Below are positions 23,301-35,812 of a stretch of 64,000 nt of DNA, one piece after another. This DNA is from Taenia hydatigena. Taxonomy: Eukaryota > Platyhelminthes > Cestoda > Cyclophyllidea > Taeniidae. The translations under genes and the position numbers were made by a program. The notes beneath the pieces were generated by a model. That model was given only the letters and a program-made list of their open reading frames with translations. It was not told the DNA's origin and did not search any database. Location of the stretch: contig JADWOT020000007.1 in assembly GCA_036345935.2 (NCBI GenBank), positions 7,356,074 through 7,420,073 of the forward strand. The letters are read 5' to 3'. Position 1 is the stretch's first letter, and each line of letters begins with the position of its first letter.

Positions 23301-23715
23301 AAATGGATGCAGAAGAAAGTCAAAGGATTTAGGAAGTCGGAATTGTGGACACCTAATTGCTCTAGGTGATATTATTAAACCTGAGCAAACACTTGCTGTG
23401 ACTGGCATGATGTGGGAAATGATACATCCTTTTCCAAATGTGGACTGCATGCAGAAGACGTTCGAAGCCTTGGGTGGCTTTCACTTTCCCCCTTTCTCCA
23501 AGTTTCCTCGTAGATGGCGCATTTGGTGTAACAGGCGGCAGAACAAATTTATGATCAATTATGCAGAGATAATTCGCTGGGCTTGTCTCCATGTCATATG
23601 GAGTAGAACTTACCACGCTTAAAAATATTTATGACGACCTGGTCTATGACGGCATTCTGTAAAGTGTTAAAATGAGATGCATAAAAAGTTTTGTGCATTT
23701 TATTTATGTGTTGGG
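23301..23715 (-). repeat. Repeat D, copy 2
   Basis: Inverted copy of 20,400-20,790. The plus-strand frame 23,293-23,622 is fully open (109 codons, 23,293 being an ATG), but similarity to copy 1 continues past its stop codon. Of about 29 differences, 7, 11 and 11 lie at codon positions 1, 2 and 3. That is not the pattern of a conserved protein. Confidence 0.85.
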
Positions 23716-26700
23716 TGGATTTGGAACAGAATCAGTTTTCTTGTGCTAATGAGAGAGCCTTCATATTAGCTAAATTTGCGGCATTCTCTCAGCATGGTCA
23801 GTTATTTCGTCTTTTGTCGCATCATTCATCTACTACACATAAGGTTAAGTGCATTTTCAAGTAGCAACAATAAAGGCTGATTGCAGTTTTGGCGCACACA
23901 AGGTTGTTTGCTTATAGTCTTTAATAGTCTGTTAATTCGACTGCTTGACTTTGTGTTATGACGTGGTAGGCTCTGTCTCTTCCTGCAGACCGCTTAATCT
24001 GCTGACATTTTGGTCGCAGACATCGAGGCGCATTTGCTTTATTCCAGACTTTGATACCGCATTCCCTACATCTATAGAAAAAACACAATCGAGATGAGGG
24101 CGTAAAAAGTTACGAATCATGTAAACCTTGTAGCCATCGCGTAAAATAAATTCATATAAAGCTTAGAAATCTCGCGGACCGCTGTGAGTACACAGAGTGC
24201 TTGCTATTGGCGCCTTAGCAGCACAAAGCTCGCCTCCCATGAACATGTAAGCATATGGGAAGGAATTTGGGCTTGATTTGCATAAAATGACACTTAATCT
24301 AATTTTAAGTGTCCCTTTTAATGTTCTGCTGTAAAAAGACATTTCAAAAACCGAAGACCTTGCTATGATGAACATATTTGCTTTTTTTAAAATGGTCGAC
24401 TTTAAGGCTGAATTCTCGTTGAAGACCAAATGAAGGCAATTTTTGGATTAGACAACACCGATTTCGCCTTAAGGCGGCTTGCTTTAGGCTTCCTAAACGT
24501 ATTCCATCCAGAGGACATCAACTCAAGTTAGATGAGTTTTACGACTTGCGATCCGCAGCTGTAACCAGGATCAGACTGAGCTCCTGATATGCCATGTTAA
24601 TAAGCGCAATTAGAATCTTCGATGTCCGTTAACGTGGCTAATGTCTAACAAATGCAAATTTTCGAACTAAATTGCAGGCAGCTAGAGCAATGCTAAGTGA
24701 GTGCTCTTATTAAGTTGTTGATCCTACAACTAACGAACATACGCAGGCATCCAACTGCTTCGCATTCGTCTGCAGTGCATAATTTGCCCATTTTGACGCA
24801 GTTGAGGGCTTTTGATATTGGCACTGCACCTTATTATAGGAGAGAGTCTGAATATCTGAGCATGCAGAAATGCCGTTCTGTATCATGTGCACTGCTGTAT
24901 GAAGCTCTTTAAAACTCGTAAACCACAAAATTACGACTAGTCTAATAAATTGGTATGGCCTTTGCAACGTGCAACAGAAAACTTACTAAACGCGAAGTGC
25001 ACACATGACACTGTCTAAATGGCTAATTTTATTTCATCCCTCTGCTACGCCAGAGTTTTTCGTTATGTACGTCCATTCCCTAAAATTATTTTAATCCACT
25101 TTCAAGCCAAAAGAGATTGCAAATGCATTCGTTAAGTCAAAGGAAAACTTATTATACATCAGATTTTTAAGCAGCGAAAGGCAACTTTAAACATCAGGTT
25201 TGCATAAATACGGACCAGTTTGGGTGCAGTAGAGTAGAGACTAAAAGGGAAGGAGGATAAAAGCCAGACGAAGTTGTTAAAATAGACATAACAGGAATGA
25301 CGTGCTAAATAGAGATGGCACATTTCCGTGGCCATTTTGCGTAGTGAAGTCGAACTGACTGATCATTTGAATCAAGCCGATGGAGAGCCACACCTCTTTA
25401 CCCACCACGGGACTTACATCTCTTTGCAAACAAAATTGTGTGCATTAGATCTGATTAATTTTGCTTTTTGCTGTACGAATGACAAATGCTCTACAGTAAT
25501 ATTTGACGTGCTTATCTGTGGCTATTTTGGTATTTACTTAGTTACAAGCTCTAAAGCATACAAGCTTTAGAATGCTTCCAGTAAGATTACGACTGTAGCA
25601 CTGTTGTCGTTAACCTCCCCTTCCCAGCAACTTCTTCTGTAGGAAAATTTTGACTCATTTATGATCTTGAAGCAAAAGGGTCGACACAGCGTCTCCAACA
25701 AGAATTCGAGTCCTATTTCCTCCTCTCACTTAAGCATTGCATATTAGGAAGCATAAGCCTTCGTCTGGTATTGAGACCATGCAAGTCATATTAACACATC
25801 AGATGAGGTCTTCTTAGGCTCAACGATAGCGCGCTTCAGATGCAGAGCTGCGGTTTCCTATCGCTGTAAATAAGTAGCCAGCGATGCTATTCGCTATTGT
25901 TTGCCAAGCATTGCGATGGTGCGTTTAAAATGAGCAGAGGTGGTTCAATGACTTTTTAGCAGGCATCCGTTTTATTATGAGGGGAGAAAACTACTGCACT
26001 GATAATTGGATAGGAAATAACCTAGAAGTCCTACACAGTTCAACAGCCGCTCGTAAAAACGCACCCTTTGCTAAAATAAAAAGCACATAATGTCTGCATA
26101 AAGAAGCGTCAAATTAATAATGTAGCAGTGCGACTTCAATCTTGGCCTTACTGGCCATGTTCCCTCACTCCGGCCATCGATCTGTACTTACGGACACCAC
26201 CATCAATAACCACAATCTACCCTGGAATATAGACCAAAATCTGCTCTAAGGGCATGTTGCTAACTTCAAAGCTTGTTATTAGTGAGCCTAATCATCGGGC
26301 AGTCGGCACCAATTTGTATTAATTGAGATGCATTTGAGGTCATAGATGTGCCACTCAGCCATCCAGAGTGGTTAACAAATACTGCCAGCAATCAAATAAA
26401 AAGGCGTTTGGTAGGAAATTAACATGAAAATGCTGATCTCTATGCAAAGAAAATAAGTGCCCGCGATTTCTCTGGCGCTTGCATTTTGGGCATCTGAACT
26501 GCCAATATTAGTCACGCTTTGCAAAGAAGTAACGTGTGCTAAGCATTAAAGAAATCGGCTTCAATCTCTCCATCTACAGTCCTGAGCTAGCTAGCTTGCA
26601 TGTTGACGCACCTGAAGTTAGTTTGCATATCTGACTTGATGTTTTGCCTCCACTTGGATAAATTCGTGCTAGTATAGCACCCTAGCCTCAAAAGGCTAGA

Positions 26701-27294
26701 AATTTGAAGTTCCAACATCCTTGGACGAGCCCTAAAGCAATGTCACTTGCAAAATATGCCAAAAGTTAAGTCCAAATATAATAAGAAGTTCTAACAGGAT
26801 ATTTAATAAAAAGAAAAATTCCTTTCTGCTGAATCGGCAGATCTGCAACCAAAAATGGGTGCCTATTGTGCTCAAGGAGGGAAACCAAAGAGCATTCTTC
26901 CCCACAGAGGCTCTAATATATCACGAATTTGTAGGCACAGTGAAGGTGGCTAGCCAGCAGACCAACTGCTAGGATGTGTAACAGTATCTAACTCCAAAAA
27001 GCATACCAGGGGTTGCAGCTCCGAAAATTTATCCATCAGTAGATTTCGACCGCTCGCGCATGTGCTAATTTGTCTCGCCATCAGTGAGGCATTACCAATC
27101 CGTGCATGGAAGACGCCTCTAGCCAGCATTTTTACAACGCGTGAATTAATAACTTGGCACTGTTTGCTAAATAACAAGCCTCTAAAGAGGTAAGTGAACA
27201 ACAGCAACAAGAGTATGCCTGTCAATGCTGCTTTGCGGAAGCCTATTACATGCTGAGATGGAGCAGAATACTATTTTGTGCATTGAATTGACTC

Positions 27295-27370
27295 GCCAAT
27301 GCGAATTCGACCCACGACCTTGGCCTCTACTTCTTATCAAGCCTATTACTGCGCAAACGAGTAGCACAAT
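27295..27370 (-). mobile_element. tRNA-like (probable SINE) head
   Basis: On the minus strand, TGCTACTCGTTTGCGCAG (A-box region) is followed by GGCTTGATAAGAAG, resembling an anticodon arm, and then AAGGTCGTGGGTCGAATTCGC, whose GGGTCGAATTC is close to the B-box consensus GGTTCGANTCC (27,301-27,314). The wording resembles an Ile-type tRNA, but the stems do not pair, so it is a relic or a SINE head and not a tRNA gene. Body and 3' end are not defined. Confidence 0.4.
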
Positions 27371-27544
27371 CCTCCCAAGGTCTTTGCTCCTAAGACCGTT
27401 ATTTTTCAGAATTAATTTGAAGCTGATCGAACCTATAATCATGGATACAACATTGTAGGCACTTCAGTGTTCCTGCCTCACTTTGGAAGGAAGAAAACGC
27501 TTTGAGATCACAGTCAGTCGAAGTATTTAACACATTGTCAAGCA

Positions 27545-28172
27545 TTCGCACCACTGATGAATTTTGCGCTAAAATTTAAATATTTTACTCCATTTGCTCT
27601 ACATTATCCTACGGATACACACATACCAAGAATGTCAACTCATAGCACCTTAAAAATGAGTGCAGCTATAGAAGCGACTGGGTAGAATGTAAGCAGAGTG
27701 AAGTTCTGAAGCAGAAGTACGTAAGGTGGCCTATCAATCATCTAACCCGCCACCTTTAATCAGCCTTTCTTGATCGCGATTTCATTACCGATGTCAGACA
27801 GATGTCTCGATCTCATCCCAACAACGGCTGCACCAGTACGATCAACACACCGAACCACACAATTAATCCAAACTAGGGCTCTGCCTTGACCACCTCTTCT
27901 TGACAGATACGGATCGCACTCCCTCATAGACAAGGCTTCATGCAACTACATCGAGTAGGAAGTTTGCAACTGTATAGAGCCGTCCGCGTTATCCACGTAA
28001 CCAGCTTGTTAGGCTCCATGGTCCAGCCAAGAAGTGCGGCTGAAAAATCACGTATCACAGGATTGGATTTAATGCTATAGCCTGAACTAAAGAACTCAGT
28101 CATTTTCAGCAACTTCTCAATTAAACGCTGTACTTTTGAAGTTACATTAGTAGGTCATTTAATAAACCACAT
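27545..28172 (+). repeat. Repeat C, copy 1 (direct mate at 48,680-49,410)
   Basis: Collinear with 48,680-49,410. Shared blocks include GAAGCAGAAGTAC, TTTCTTGAT, GACCACCTCTTC and CTGTTAGGC/CTTGTTAGGC. The copies are diverged (about 70% by eye), and copy 2 is about 100 bp longer through indels. The minus frames at 27,760-27,945 and 27,924-28,112 are not conserved as frames in copy 2. Confidence 0.75.
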
Positions 28173-28611
28173 CTAAGTTGAAGTTAATTCCTACCAAAGG
28201 ATACCCAAGGCAAAATCAAGGCAAAGTGGAATCTGCTTGTTTGCCGGCACACTTCATCAAGGCGCCTCATCAATTGCACAGTCAACACCATCATTCCAAT
28301 TGCAGTTTTTGGTTAAAAGACTTGGTCAAATACCAAGAAAAACCTGAAAGCGCATTTTACGCCCACCTTCTTCTACTCCCCATCCCTCTACACAGGCTAA
28401 CTGGCACTTCAAGCGGTTTTTCACTTTGCGCCTACAAGTCTATCTGAACACAGCTTTGTAATTACTGCCATCCATTCTTCCCAGAATCATCTTTCTCCAC
28501 TGACTAACTGATTAGTAAAGCAATCAATGTACTGCACGTTGATTTTTACTCGCACTTTTAAAAATGTCGAGTTGTTGTAAAGGCGTTCGCAGATTCTCCG
28601 CTCCCTTTCGC

Positions 28612-29947
28612 CCCTTCCACCGACAGCACCGCCTTCAACAGGGCCATTTCGCAGAAGGGAACCTGCTCATGCGTAAGTGGACATCACACTGACTCACCTA
28701 CCCTATCACTTGCAGCAATAGCAGTGAATACTCGACCTGACCACTCCTTTCTTCTAATTGTTGTTGCAGGTGCAAATGGACGTCGACGTCTCTCAACCTC
28801 ACTGCCTCCACATCCATCGCCATCAACATTAGCACTGATGCTGGAGCGACCGCAGTTTTCAGACTCCTTTTTTTCTTACCCGTATAGGCAACTAGGAATG
28901 CTTGCACTAAACGATACATATTGTCTCCAACTAATAGGAAAGTTTGAGCCATTTTGAGTTCCCTTGGTACCTTATTTGCCTCCCTTTGGCTCCTGTATAC
29001 CCAAAATTTCCCACTCTGATGGAAGCACGCTGAGTGCTTTGGTGCTTTCTTCTTCCCAAATAGAGGCGCTCACTTTAATCTAAAATAGAGGAATAAATTG
29101 GAGGAGCAACAGGAGAGAAATGGGGCTAGGTGTGGCATGTTGAGTTATTGGGCAGGTGCTTGAGTGTTGACGACAGGAAAAGAGAAGCCGACACACACAG
29201 TGAACAGAGTGCAGATGGATGCAAGAGGAAAGGCCATGTTCAGTCTAAGACAATCTCTGCAAGGAGAAAAACGAGTGGGTAATGAGAAGGGTAGGTAGAA
29301 GTTAGTGTCATCCTGCAAATCACGAGGCAGAAGTAGAAGCAACGCACTAACCCTCGCTTTTGAGGGAGTAAGCATTGAAGTAGGAGATGGAAGTAAAACG
29401 AGATGGTGTTGGGCAAACTAGAGCTGCAGTAAAAAGACGGGGATGGAAAGTGTCTGGCAATTCAGGCTAAGTTATGCTAAAACAAGTAAAGTGTGATTTT
29501 ATTCATATTCATTCTAGCTTGTGCAAGTCTGCCCTAGGTTATGATTCTTGGCATCATTTCTTCATATCACGGTCAAAGACGAGACTAGGGGAGAGATAAA
29601 GAAGACTTGCTAGGAGGGTGCTGGCAGAGGATGAGGTAGGAGAAGAAGGCAAAGACAGGAGCAGCTTGGCAGTGCATTTGGAAGAGACAAAGGTTTTAAA
29701 AGCGTGAGGGAGACAGAGAAGCGATCCATTCTTGTGATACTAAAGTGCAATATAAAGGTAAGGAAACAATATGCAAGCGATTACTCACCTCCCTTCTCTG
29801 GGCACGGAGTGCACAGGGTGGGACTTAACTCGAGACGAAATACTTGGGAGCAAATTGAGCGTAGTGGGAATCGAAGGAGACGCCTACCAAAGATGCCTCG
29901 AAGTGGAGCTCCCACTCCTTCATTTTGAGGACGTCATCAGACCCAAA
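28612..29947 (-). repeat. Repeat B, copy 2 (inverted)
   Basis: Reverse complement of 18,950-20,280, nearly the same length (1,336 against 1,331 bp) and with long identical runs around 28,685-28,800 and 28,860-28,990. It ends sharply on both sides. It carries no trace of repeat A, unlike copies 1 and 3, where A precedes B. The duplication that made it therefore started inside the A+B unit. Confidence 0.9.
28673..28715 (+). other. 43-nt intron-like segment within repeat B, copy 2
   Basis: Starts GTAAGT and ends CACTTGCAG, the same length as in copy 1 (20,175-20,217). The donor differs by one base (GTAAGT against GTGAGT), both good donors. Confidence 0.3.
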
Positions 29948-32900
29948 CAGACGTGAACTTCCAAAAGCCATCCCACCACCACCTCTAAGGCGTCTAAGCA
30001 TTGATAAGCAGACATTTAATTCACTCCATTGAATGATCTGTTTTTTATGATCTACTCAGATAAATCATGAAATCCGCTAAAAAATGCAAATCATTATTAA
30101 CCAAAGAAATTCAACGCAGCTTCCTTTTTAAACATGCTTGCTCTGTGGGACAGTAGGTCACCGAGCTTTGCAGTGCATCGCTGGCCGTTGTCATAATTTT
30201 AGCCCGGAAAGAATTATTTTTCTTGGAACTAGTTAATATTCAACCACTACTAGAATGATTTAGCAGTGAGTTACACAAGGGTTTTGAGTAAATAGTAATT
30301 TTACATACACAATGCGGGTTTTAACTGGCTTATACCATGACCGCATCAAGAAAGTTGGAGTTTAGAATAAACTTTGCATCTTTACATAGGCACAAAAGAA
30401 AGGCGTTTCAAGTTAAAAGCCGTGGTATGTGCCTATCCAACCCTAACTTGCATTGTTAATTTCTTTCATGATTGACGTCTAGAAGCTTGTGAATTGAATT
30501 TTCGCCTACTTAGGTGAGTTATAAAATCCATCTTTAATTCTCAGGTTGGCTTGCATCCGGAGCTTTGCGACGAGTTAATTCCAATCTGATCCAGATAATA
30601 TTGCCACATGTCAAATTAGCCTAGAAGAGATAGAAAATCTTGTGAGTGAATTTATTTTTCTCGATGCACTCCTACTCCTCTTCCTCATGTGGTTACATGC
30701 CCCTTCATTTTAGCATTCCGGCTGCTATCGACACTCTCAACATCAGCCAACTGAATTCATGTTCAGCTTTAATATTTGGCTTGTATTGGCAAAGTGGCTG
30801 TAAATCACTAAGGCATTTATTGAGCTTTCATAAAACTCGTCAGATAATTAAACCTTTCGTCGACATAATAGGGTCTTCTCACAAGCTGATTAAATGCCTT
30901 GCACAAAATGACTGCAAAGTTGAAGAAACGAAAACCAAACACAAACACCCATTTTGCCACTGTTCTCTGTCTACGAAACTCCATACATTTCTCGTTCGTT
31001 ATGAAAACAGGATCTTGGGTCCAAGTGATTGTGCCAACGCCTGCCAAAACTTAATCAACGGTTAAAATTTTGCATGCCTGGAAAGGTGGAAGCATGGTTT
31101 ACAACACCAACGCTACTAGTTTTCACTAGAAAACTAAAAAGAGAATAATATAGATTAGAAGAAGTTAAAGTGCTTTTAATCAGTTTTGGATCCAGGCATC
31201 TTACATCGCTCGCAACTTCAAATAATAAAGCACCAACATCAGGTAGACGTCCTCTTATTCTTCTTCCACCTCTCACTTTTTCGTGTTTTGCCAATGCTGT
31301 CTCTTTTTGATTATGGTCACCTAAGGTAACATAGCAAAAAAAGGCAACTTTTGCCTATCGTTCTGCTAGAGCAGCTGCTTCACTGATCGCAATAGTAAAT
31401 AATAGCAAAGCCTAGCTCTTTATTCGGAGTATATTCACATTGCCAAAAATTGACCCTTCTCGAAAGTCCTCCTATCGCCCTGTTTTTTAAATATCTTTGC
31501 AGTGGCTATGTAAACAAGTGTCCAAATAGCGGAAACAGTTTTGCTTACTCTGCTGATATGCTGTGAGGCCTCAGTAACAGAAAGGTGTTCATTGACCTTC
31601 GCCCGATGGCAGGTGTAGTGAAGTGCGGTCACATAAATATGCATAAAGACGAGCTTATTTTATAACCAAAATGATCTCAACGAGTGAGTTTTGCTAGTGA
31701 GTGGTTGGCAAAATGGGTTTCCACCTCGATCGCCGACCGCAAAGGTGCACATTCTTAAATTGGTTGACGAGGTCGTCGACTACGTATTGGAGGCAACCTT
31801 CTTTGTATTGCTGCTGGTCTGGCACATAAGGTTGAATCATACCCACTTCTCCTACTTTCTTACGATTCGATTTGTTGTTTTTGTAAGGACTTTGTTTATT
31901 GCATTCTTGATAGGCAAATATGAAAAAACCAGTTTCTGAGCCTGCTCATCTTAAAACACCACCTGAGAAAAGAGCCATCAGAACGACAACCAACCTAAAG
32001 GCAGCAGTTTGGGAGATTAGCAGCGTTGTTCTTAAAAATATGAGCAATATCAAAACCGTGGGGACAACGATTTATTGTCTGGCAAACATGATATCATAAA
32101 TCACCACATTAAATTCAGCGGTTATTTCACCTTACTCAACTGGAACAAAATGTGTTGCTTATGTACATCACTAACAATTATGAAATCTGCCTAACAAAAC
32201 AAAATACCAACATTTTTACGCCTCTATGCAGTTAGACTGCGTGTAATTTGACCAAAGACCCTCCTCTTTGAACAGTGTAATCACTGACATGACCGCATAA
32301 ACGCCATAGATAATGGTTTATGACTTGCATGCGTGTTGAATGTTCATCGTGTAGAATCAACGTTATTGTGACCTCTTTCAATATCAAAATATCGCTTGCT
32401 AATGGCAACGAAAAGAATCTGGATCATACAGCAGACATACACACATGCATACCAACGTTTTTAACAAATTAAGCCACAAGGATTTGTCCACTAAATCATC
32501 TTTATCCTTTTCTTTTTAACTTTATTCATAACTTGTTTCACTCTTGAAAGATATTCACTCAGACTTTACAAGATACAGGTTCAGGTATCAACAACGCAAC
32601 TAGATCTTACAATAAATTTAAAATGCAAACATCCGGCCCAAGGTGACCTCATAACTGAAACCTTCTCCTGCCTATCGCGACGATGCTCGTTGCGCCTCCA
32701 TTCCTCGCCCCTCCTTCCAAATGCAAACAATGTGACGTGATTCGATGACCTAATCATTGATAAAATGGAAGCTGCAATCGCTTGCATGGTCAAACAATCA
32801 TTTAGGGAGGCTGTAGTCACTCCAATTAAGCACCCTTCAACATGGAAAGATCCAAGATTAGACACCTGATGCGTGAATGCATTTGGCATTGATTCAGAGA

Positions 32901-34883
32901 ACTCAAAAGATTTGTTAAAAAGCAAATGACTTTTAAAATGACAGGAAAGGCCTTTTGGACTGTTATTTCTGCCTTGGGGCGCGTAGGATGCCTTTGGCAC
33001 ATGCAGAAGCGAAATGGAACTTGGTAGAGATTATTTTAGCTCCTAGTTGAAGAGTTAGAATCCTAGTACAACTGTGGTCATCATTTCGATCCTACGGTTC
33101 CCAGAAAAAGAAAATCCAGCCAAACTGTTGGAGGAAGACAAAATCGATAGCAGCTAAGCTTTACCTCTAAAATGCACAAACGAATCAATTGTCACACATG
33201 CACACACCCACCGTCCTGCGAAAAAACGCGTTGTCTGATCTCTAGTAATGCTAGCTACCTTTCACCACGTATGGGTATAGTAAATTTTTCTTTCATTTAG
33301 TATTTTTTCTACAAGAAGCAGCAATCTATAAGTCAGGCTGGGTGAGGAAGGCATGATGTGCTCTTTAAACCAATCAAATCGCGCACAAGAGGCAGGCACA
33401 CCATTGGTTGAACGCGTAGTGATTGCACGTAAATACGCTTCTAATTGGCAGTCGGGGCCGCTCCCACACATTGGTCAGTCGTGCCTATTTAAGTCGCGTT
33501 TTTGCTGTCATCAAAATATTGCCTAACTCCTCCATCCTTTGCGCTGGTCGGACTTGATAGAAACAACTGAGGAGTGTTCAGTCTAAGTAAGTCCTCACCT
33601 GCTTATATTTGTTGAGGTGTCAAAACGTTTTGACTTGATGCGCTACTGGTCAGCTGATCCAGGCTTAGTAGATGATCACTGCCTTAGTAACCAAGCTTTT
33701 CGGACGTCCATTGCTAAAATAAAATTTGAAAATTAGGAAGATTCTCTTCTCTTACCTGTAGAGTCTACATTCTCGCTATTATCATTTTAAGCCAATTCAT
33801 TTTAAAGTGAGTCTTTTTTGTAAGTTTTGCTAGCTCTGGTACCTTAATCAAGGGATTACTTTTTCCCACAACGAGAAAACTAAGGTCCTCTTTTAGGCTG
33901 ACTAATGCCTCTGGCACACAACTGCTTCTGGTTAGTAGCAGGCTGCCTATTGGGATAATTCGAATGTGAGGGGGGAAGGAGGGAGGTGGAGGATGCGTAG
34001 GGGTACATAGTCATTCGAGGAGTAAGAGCCTCCACCTAAGTCCAATCGAGGAAAGTGTTTATCTTTTGAGAGTCATAGAGACGTGTTTAGGGGCTCCAGT
34101 GGCTGAGTTATTTTCTTTGCTTGCACATGTTCTTTGATTGGCTTTAGTCAAATTAAGAAACAATTAATTTGGCTCAAAACAAAGGGCTTGCTGTCGTTGA
34201 CAGGAAGGACAAATTAGTGAGTTGATTGTGCCCAGTATGTAGGCTTCAACTCTTGCACTGCAATTAGTTATTTTTATTCTTTTATCCATCATTTCGTTGA
34301 CACATTCAGTCATTCAACCAGTCCACAGTCATTCAAAAGGCCAAGCTCTTGAGCCGATTTTGCTGTTATCCTCTAAAGGCATCTCATCAGAGCACTGGTG
34401 GGTAGAAGAATGGGGTACATTCCTACATTAGCTACAAACTTCCTAGCTCGTATTTGTACTTTGCTCTTCCTAATCGAAGAGTTTTGGTCATGATCATCAA
34501 AGGTGGTCGATTAACTGGTTATTTTGTTCGTTTTTAGGCCTGCGCACTTGCTGCTTTGCTGTGGGTAGGATTTTTCAATTCGAATAAACACTTCCACCTG
34601 GCAGGGAATTAAATCAGAGAGGCAGACAGCCTACGTTTACCACAGGGTAGCAGCACCTCTATCACCTGCACAGGTAAAGGGAGTGTTAAGACAGTTCCCA
34701 CAGAATAGTGTAATGCAAGGCGTGTAGCCATACAAAAGTTGCTTCACCGTACCTTGGCCTATTTGGAGACCTAAAGGCTATGTGAATCCATCCTTGCTTG
34801 AGGCTGCACTTCTTTTCCGATTGCATTTGGTGCAAATTGAGAGAAAAGGAGTTAGCATGGACTAGACTAGGCTGTGGCTGATA
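29948..34883. other. No supported gene
   Basis: Two 139-codon frames occur (30,646-31,065 plus and 32,581-33,000 minus). Neither shows a domain, signal peptide or splice context, and such lengths are expected by chance here. No repeat copy was recognised. Confidence 0.35.
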
Positions 34884-35243
34884 TCAGTGTGGGTTTAGAG
34901 GGGTGTGTGTATCGATTTCCTTAAGAGATTCTGGTTGCGTGCTGTCATTGCATACCGACCTAGAGGTATTGTAGTCAGATGAGACAGTGGCATCCCTTAA
35001 GGCCTCCGAGGCATAGCATTGCCACGATGTCGAAGGCTCACTCAAGACATTCGCAGTTGAGCAACAAAGCAATAGATATTGACTCTGTCGTCTATTTGCC
35101 TTGTACTGATCAAGGTTACGACGAGTCTCCTCATTACTTAAGATTGCCACCTTCCCTTCTCTGCCGTGCATAATTTCAATGTGCTTTCTCAGATCCCACT
35201 TCCGGTTGTTACTACAGTAGCAAAATGGTTTATAAAGGGTTAT
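34884..35243 (-). pseudogene. C2H2 zinc-finger gene fragment, left copy
   Basis: A frame of 119 codons without a natural start. It opens with a damaged C2H2 finger: LYKPFCYC, then NNRKWDLRKHIEIMH. The Leu and the two zinc-binding His (H-x4-H) are in place, but the Cys pair is C-x-C instead of C-x2-C and the stretch to the first His is two residues short. A Ser/Thr/Asn-rich linker follows. Downstream of the finger the frame matches the right copy (35,513-36,079) for 80 residues from the MHG motif, then diverges. Differences between copies are spread over all codon positions, so it is a relic. The 35,275-35,496 fragment lies just upstream on the same strand, separated by a frameshift. Confidence 0.7.
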
Positions 35244-35284
35244 TTAAAATATAGCAATGATGTAAGAGTTCTTGTTAGTGGCCA
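34932..35284 (+). repeat. Left arm of the zinc-finger inverted repeat
   Basis: Each position pairs with 70,744 minus that position in 35,460-35,812. The arms are 353 bp at about 91% identity with no gap needed. The outer end coincides with the point where the two encoded linkers diverge (after STQP). Confidence 0.9.
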
Positions 35285-35496
35285 CAGGGAGAGCACATAT
35301 ATGGCCTGATATCCCATTTCCAGTTGGAATGATGGCCGCAGCTGGAGCATTTATATGGTTTATAAAGCTCCTCGCGGCTATTTAATTTTCTGCCGCACCG
35401 AGAGGACCTAATGGAACGTCGCTTTGCCGATGGTGGATTGACCTGTGAAGACGAGACCTGGCCGCTTATAAGAACTATTACATCACTGCTATGTTG
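35275..35496 (-). pseudogene. C2H2 zinc-finger fragment in the inverted-repeat spacer
   Basis: An open frame of 73 codons without ATG. After a basic Ser-rich stretch (AKRRSIRSSRCGRK) comes YKPYKCSSCGHHSNWKWDIR, a good first half of a C2H2 finger (C50-x2-C53, then the Trp and Ile core positions). Where the two His should follow, the sequence jumps directly to PYMCSPCGH, the first half of another finger (C68-x2-C71), and stops. An internal deletion has therefore fused two fingers. The frame continues, shifted by one base, into the fragment at 34,884-35,243. Together they represent one former multi-finger nuclear protein, presumably DNA-binding. Confidence 0.7.
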
Positions 35497-35812
35497 TTAA
35501 ATAACTCTTTAAAAACCATTTTGCTACTGTGGTAACAACTGGAAGTGGGATCTGAGAAAGCACATTAAAATTATGCACGGCGGAGAAAGGAAGGTGGTAA
35601 TCTTAAGTAATGGGGAGACTCGTCGTACTCTTGACCAGCTCAAGGCAAATAGACGACAGGGTCAATATCGATTGCTTTGTTGCTCAACTGCGGATGTCTC
35701 GAGTGAGCCTACGACATCGTGGCAATGCTATGCCTCGGAGGCCTCAAGAGATGCCACCGTCTCGTCTGACTACAATACCTCTAGGCTGGTCAGCAATGGC
35801 AGCACGCAGCCA
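35460..35812 (-). repeat. Right arm of the zinc-finger inverted repeat
   Basis: Reverse complement of 34,932-35,284 at about 91% identity. The spacer between the arms is 175 bp (35,285-35,459) and holds most of the central zinc-finger fragment. Confidence 0.9.

Larger units (their letters stand above)
23720..28611. other. About 4.8 kb apparently inserted between repeats D and B in the right arm
   Basis: In the left arm B and D are about 120 bp apart; in the inverted right arm they are about 4.9 kb apart. The segment therefore looks like an insertion, or the rest of a larger rearrangement. It contains a tRNA-like head (27,295-27,370) and repeat C (27,545-28,172). Outside those I see no supported gene: frames at 24,163-24,429 (minus), 24,697-24,912 (plus) and 25,328-25,570 (plus) carry no motif. 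Confidence 0.5.

Noticed and set aside
20574..23622. Conserved-looking protein in both D copies (GSRNCGHLI... and CMQKTF... frames)
   Set aside because: Of about 29 nucleotide differences between the copies, 7, 11 and 11 fall at codon positions 1, 2 and 3. Copy 1 has stops in place of Trp, and similarity continues past the stop codon. It is repeat DNA, not a conserved protein.
30646..31065. 139-codon plus frame
   Set aside because: No motif or splice context, the length is expected by chance, and the opposite strand is open as well.
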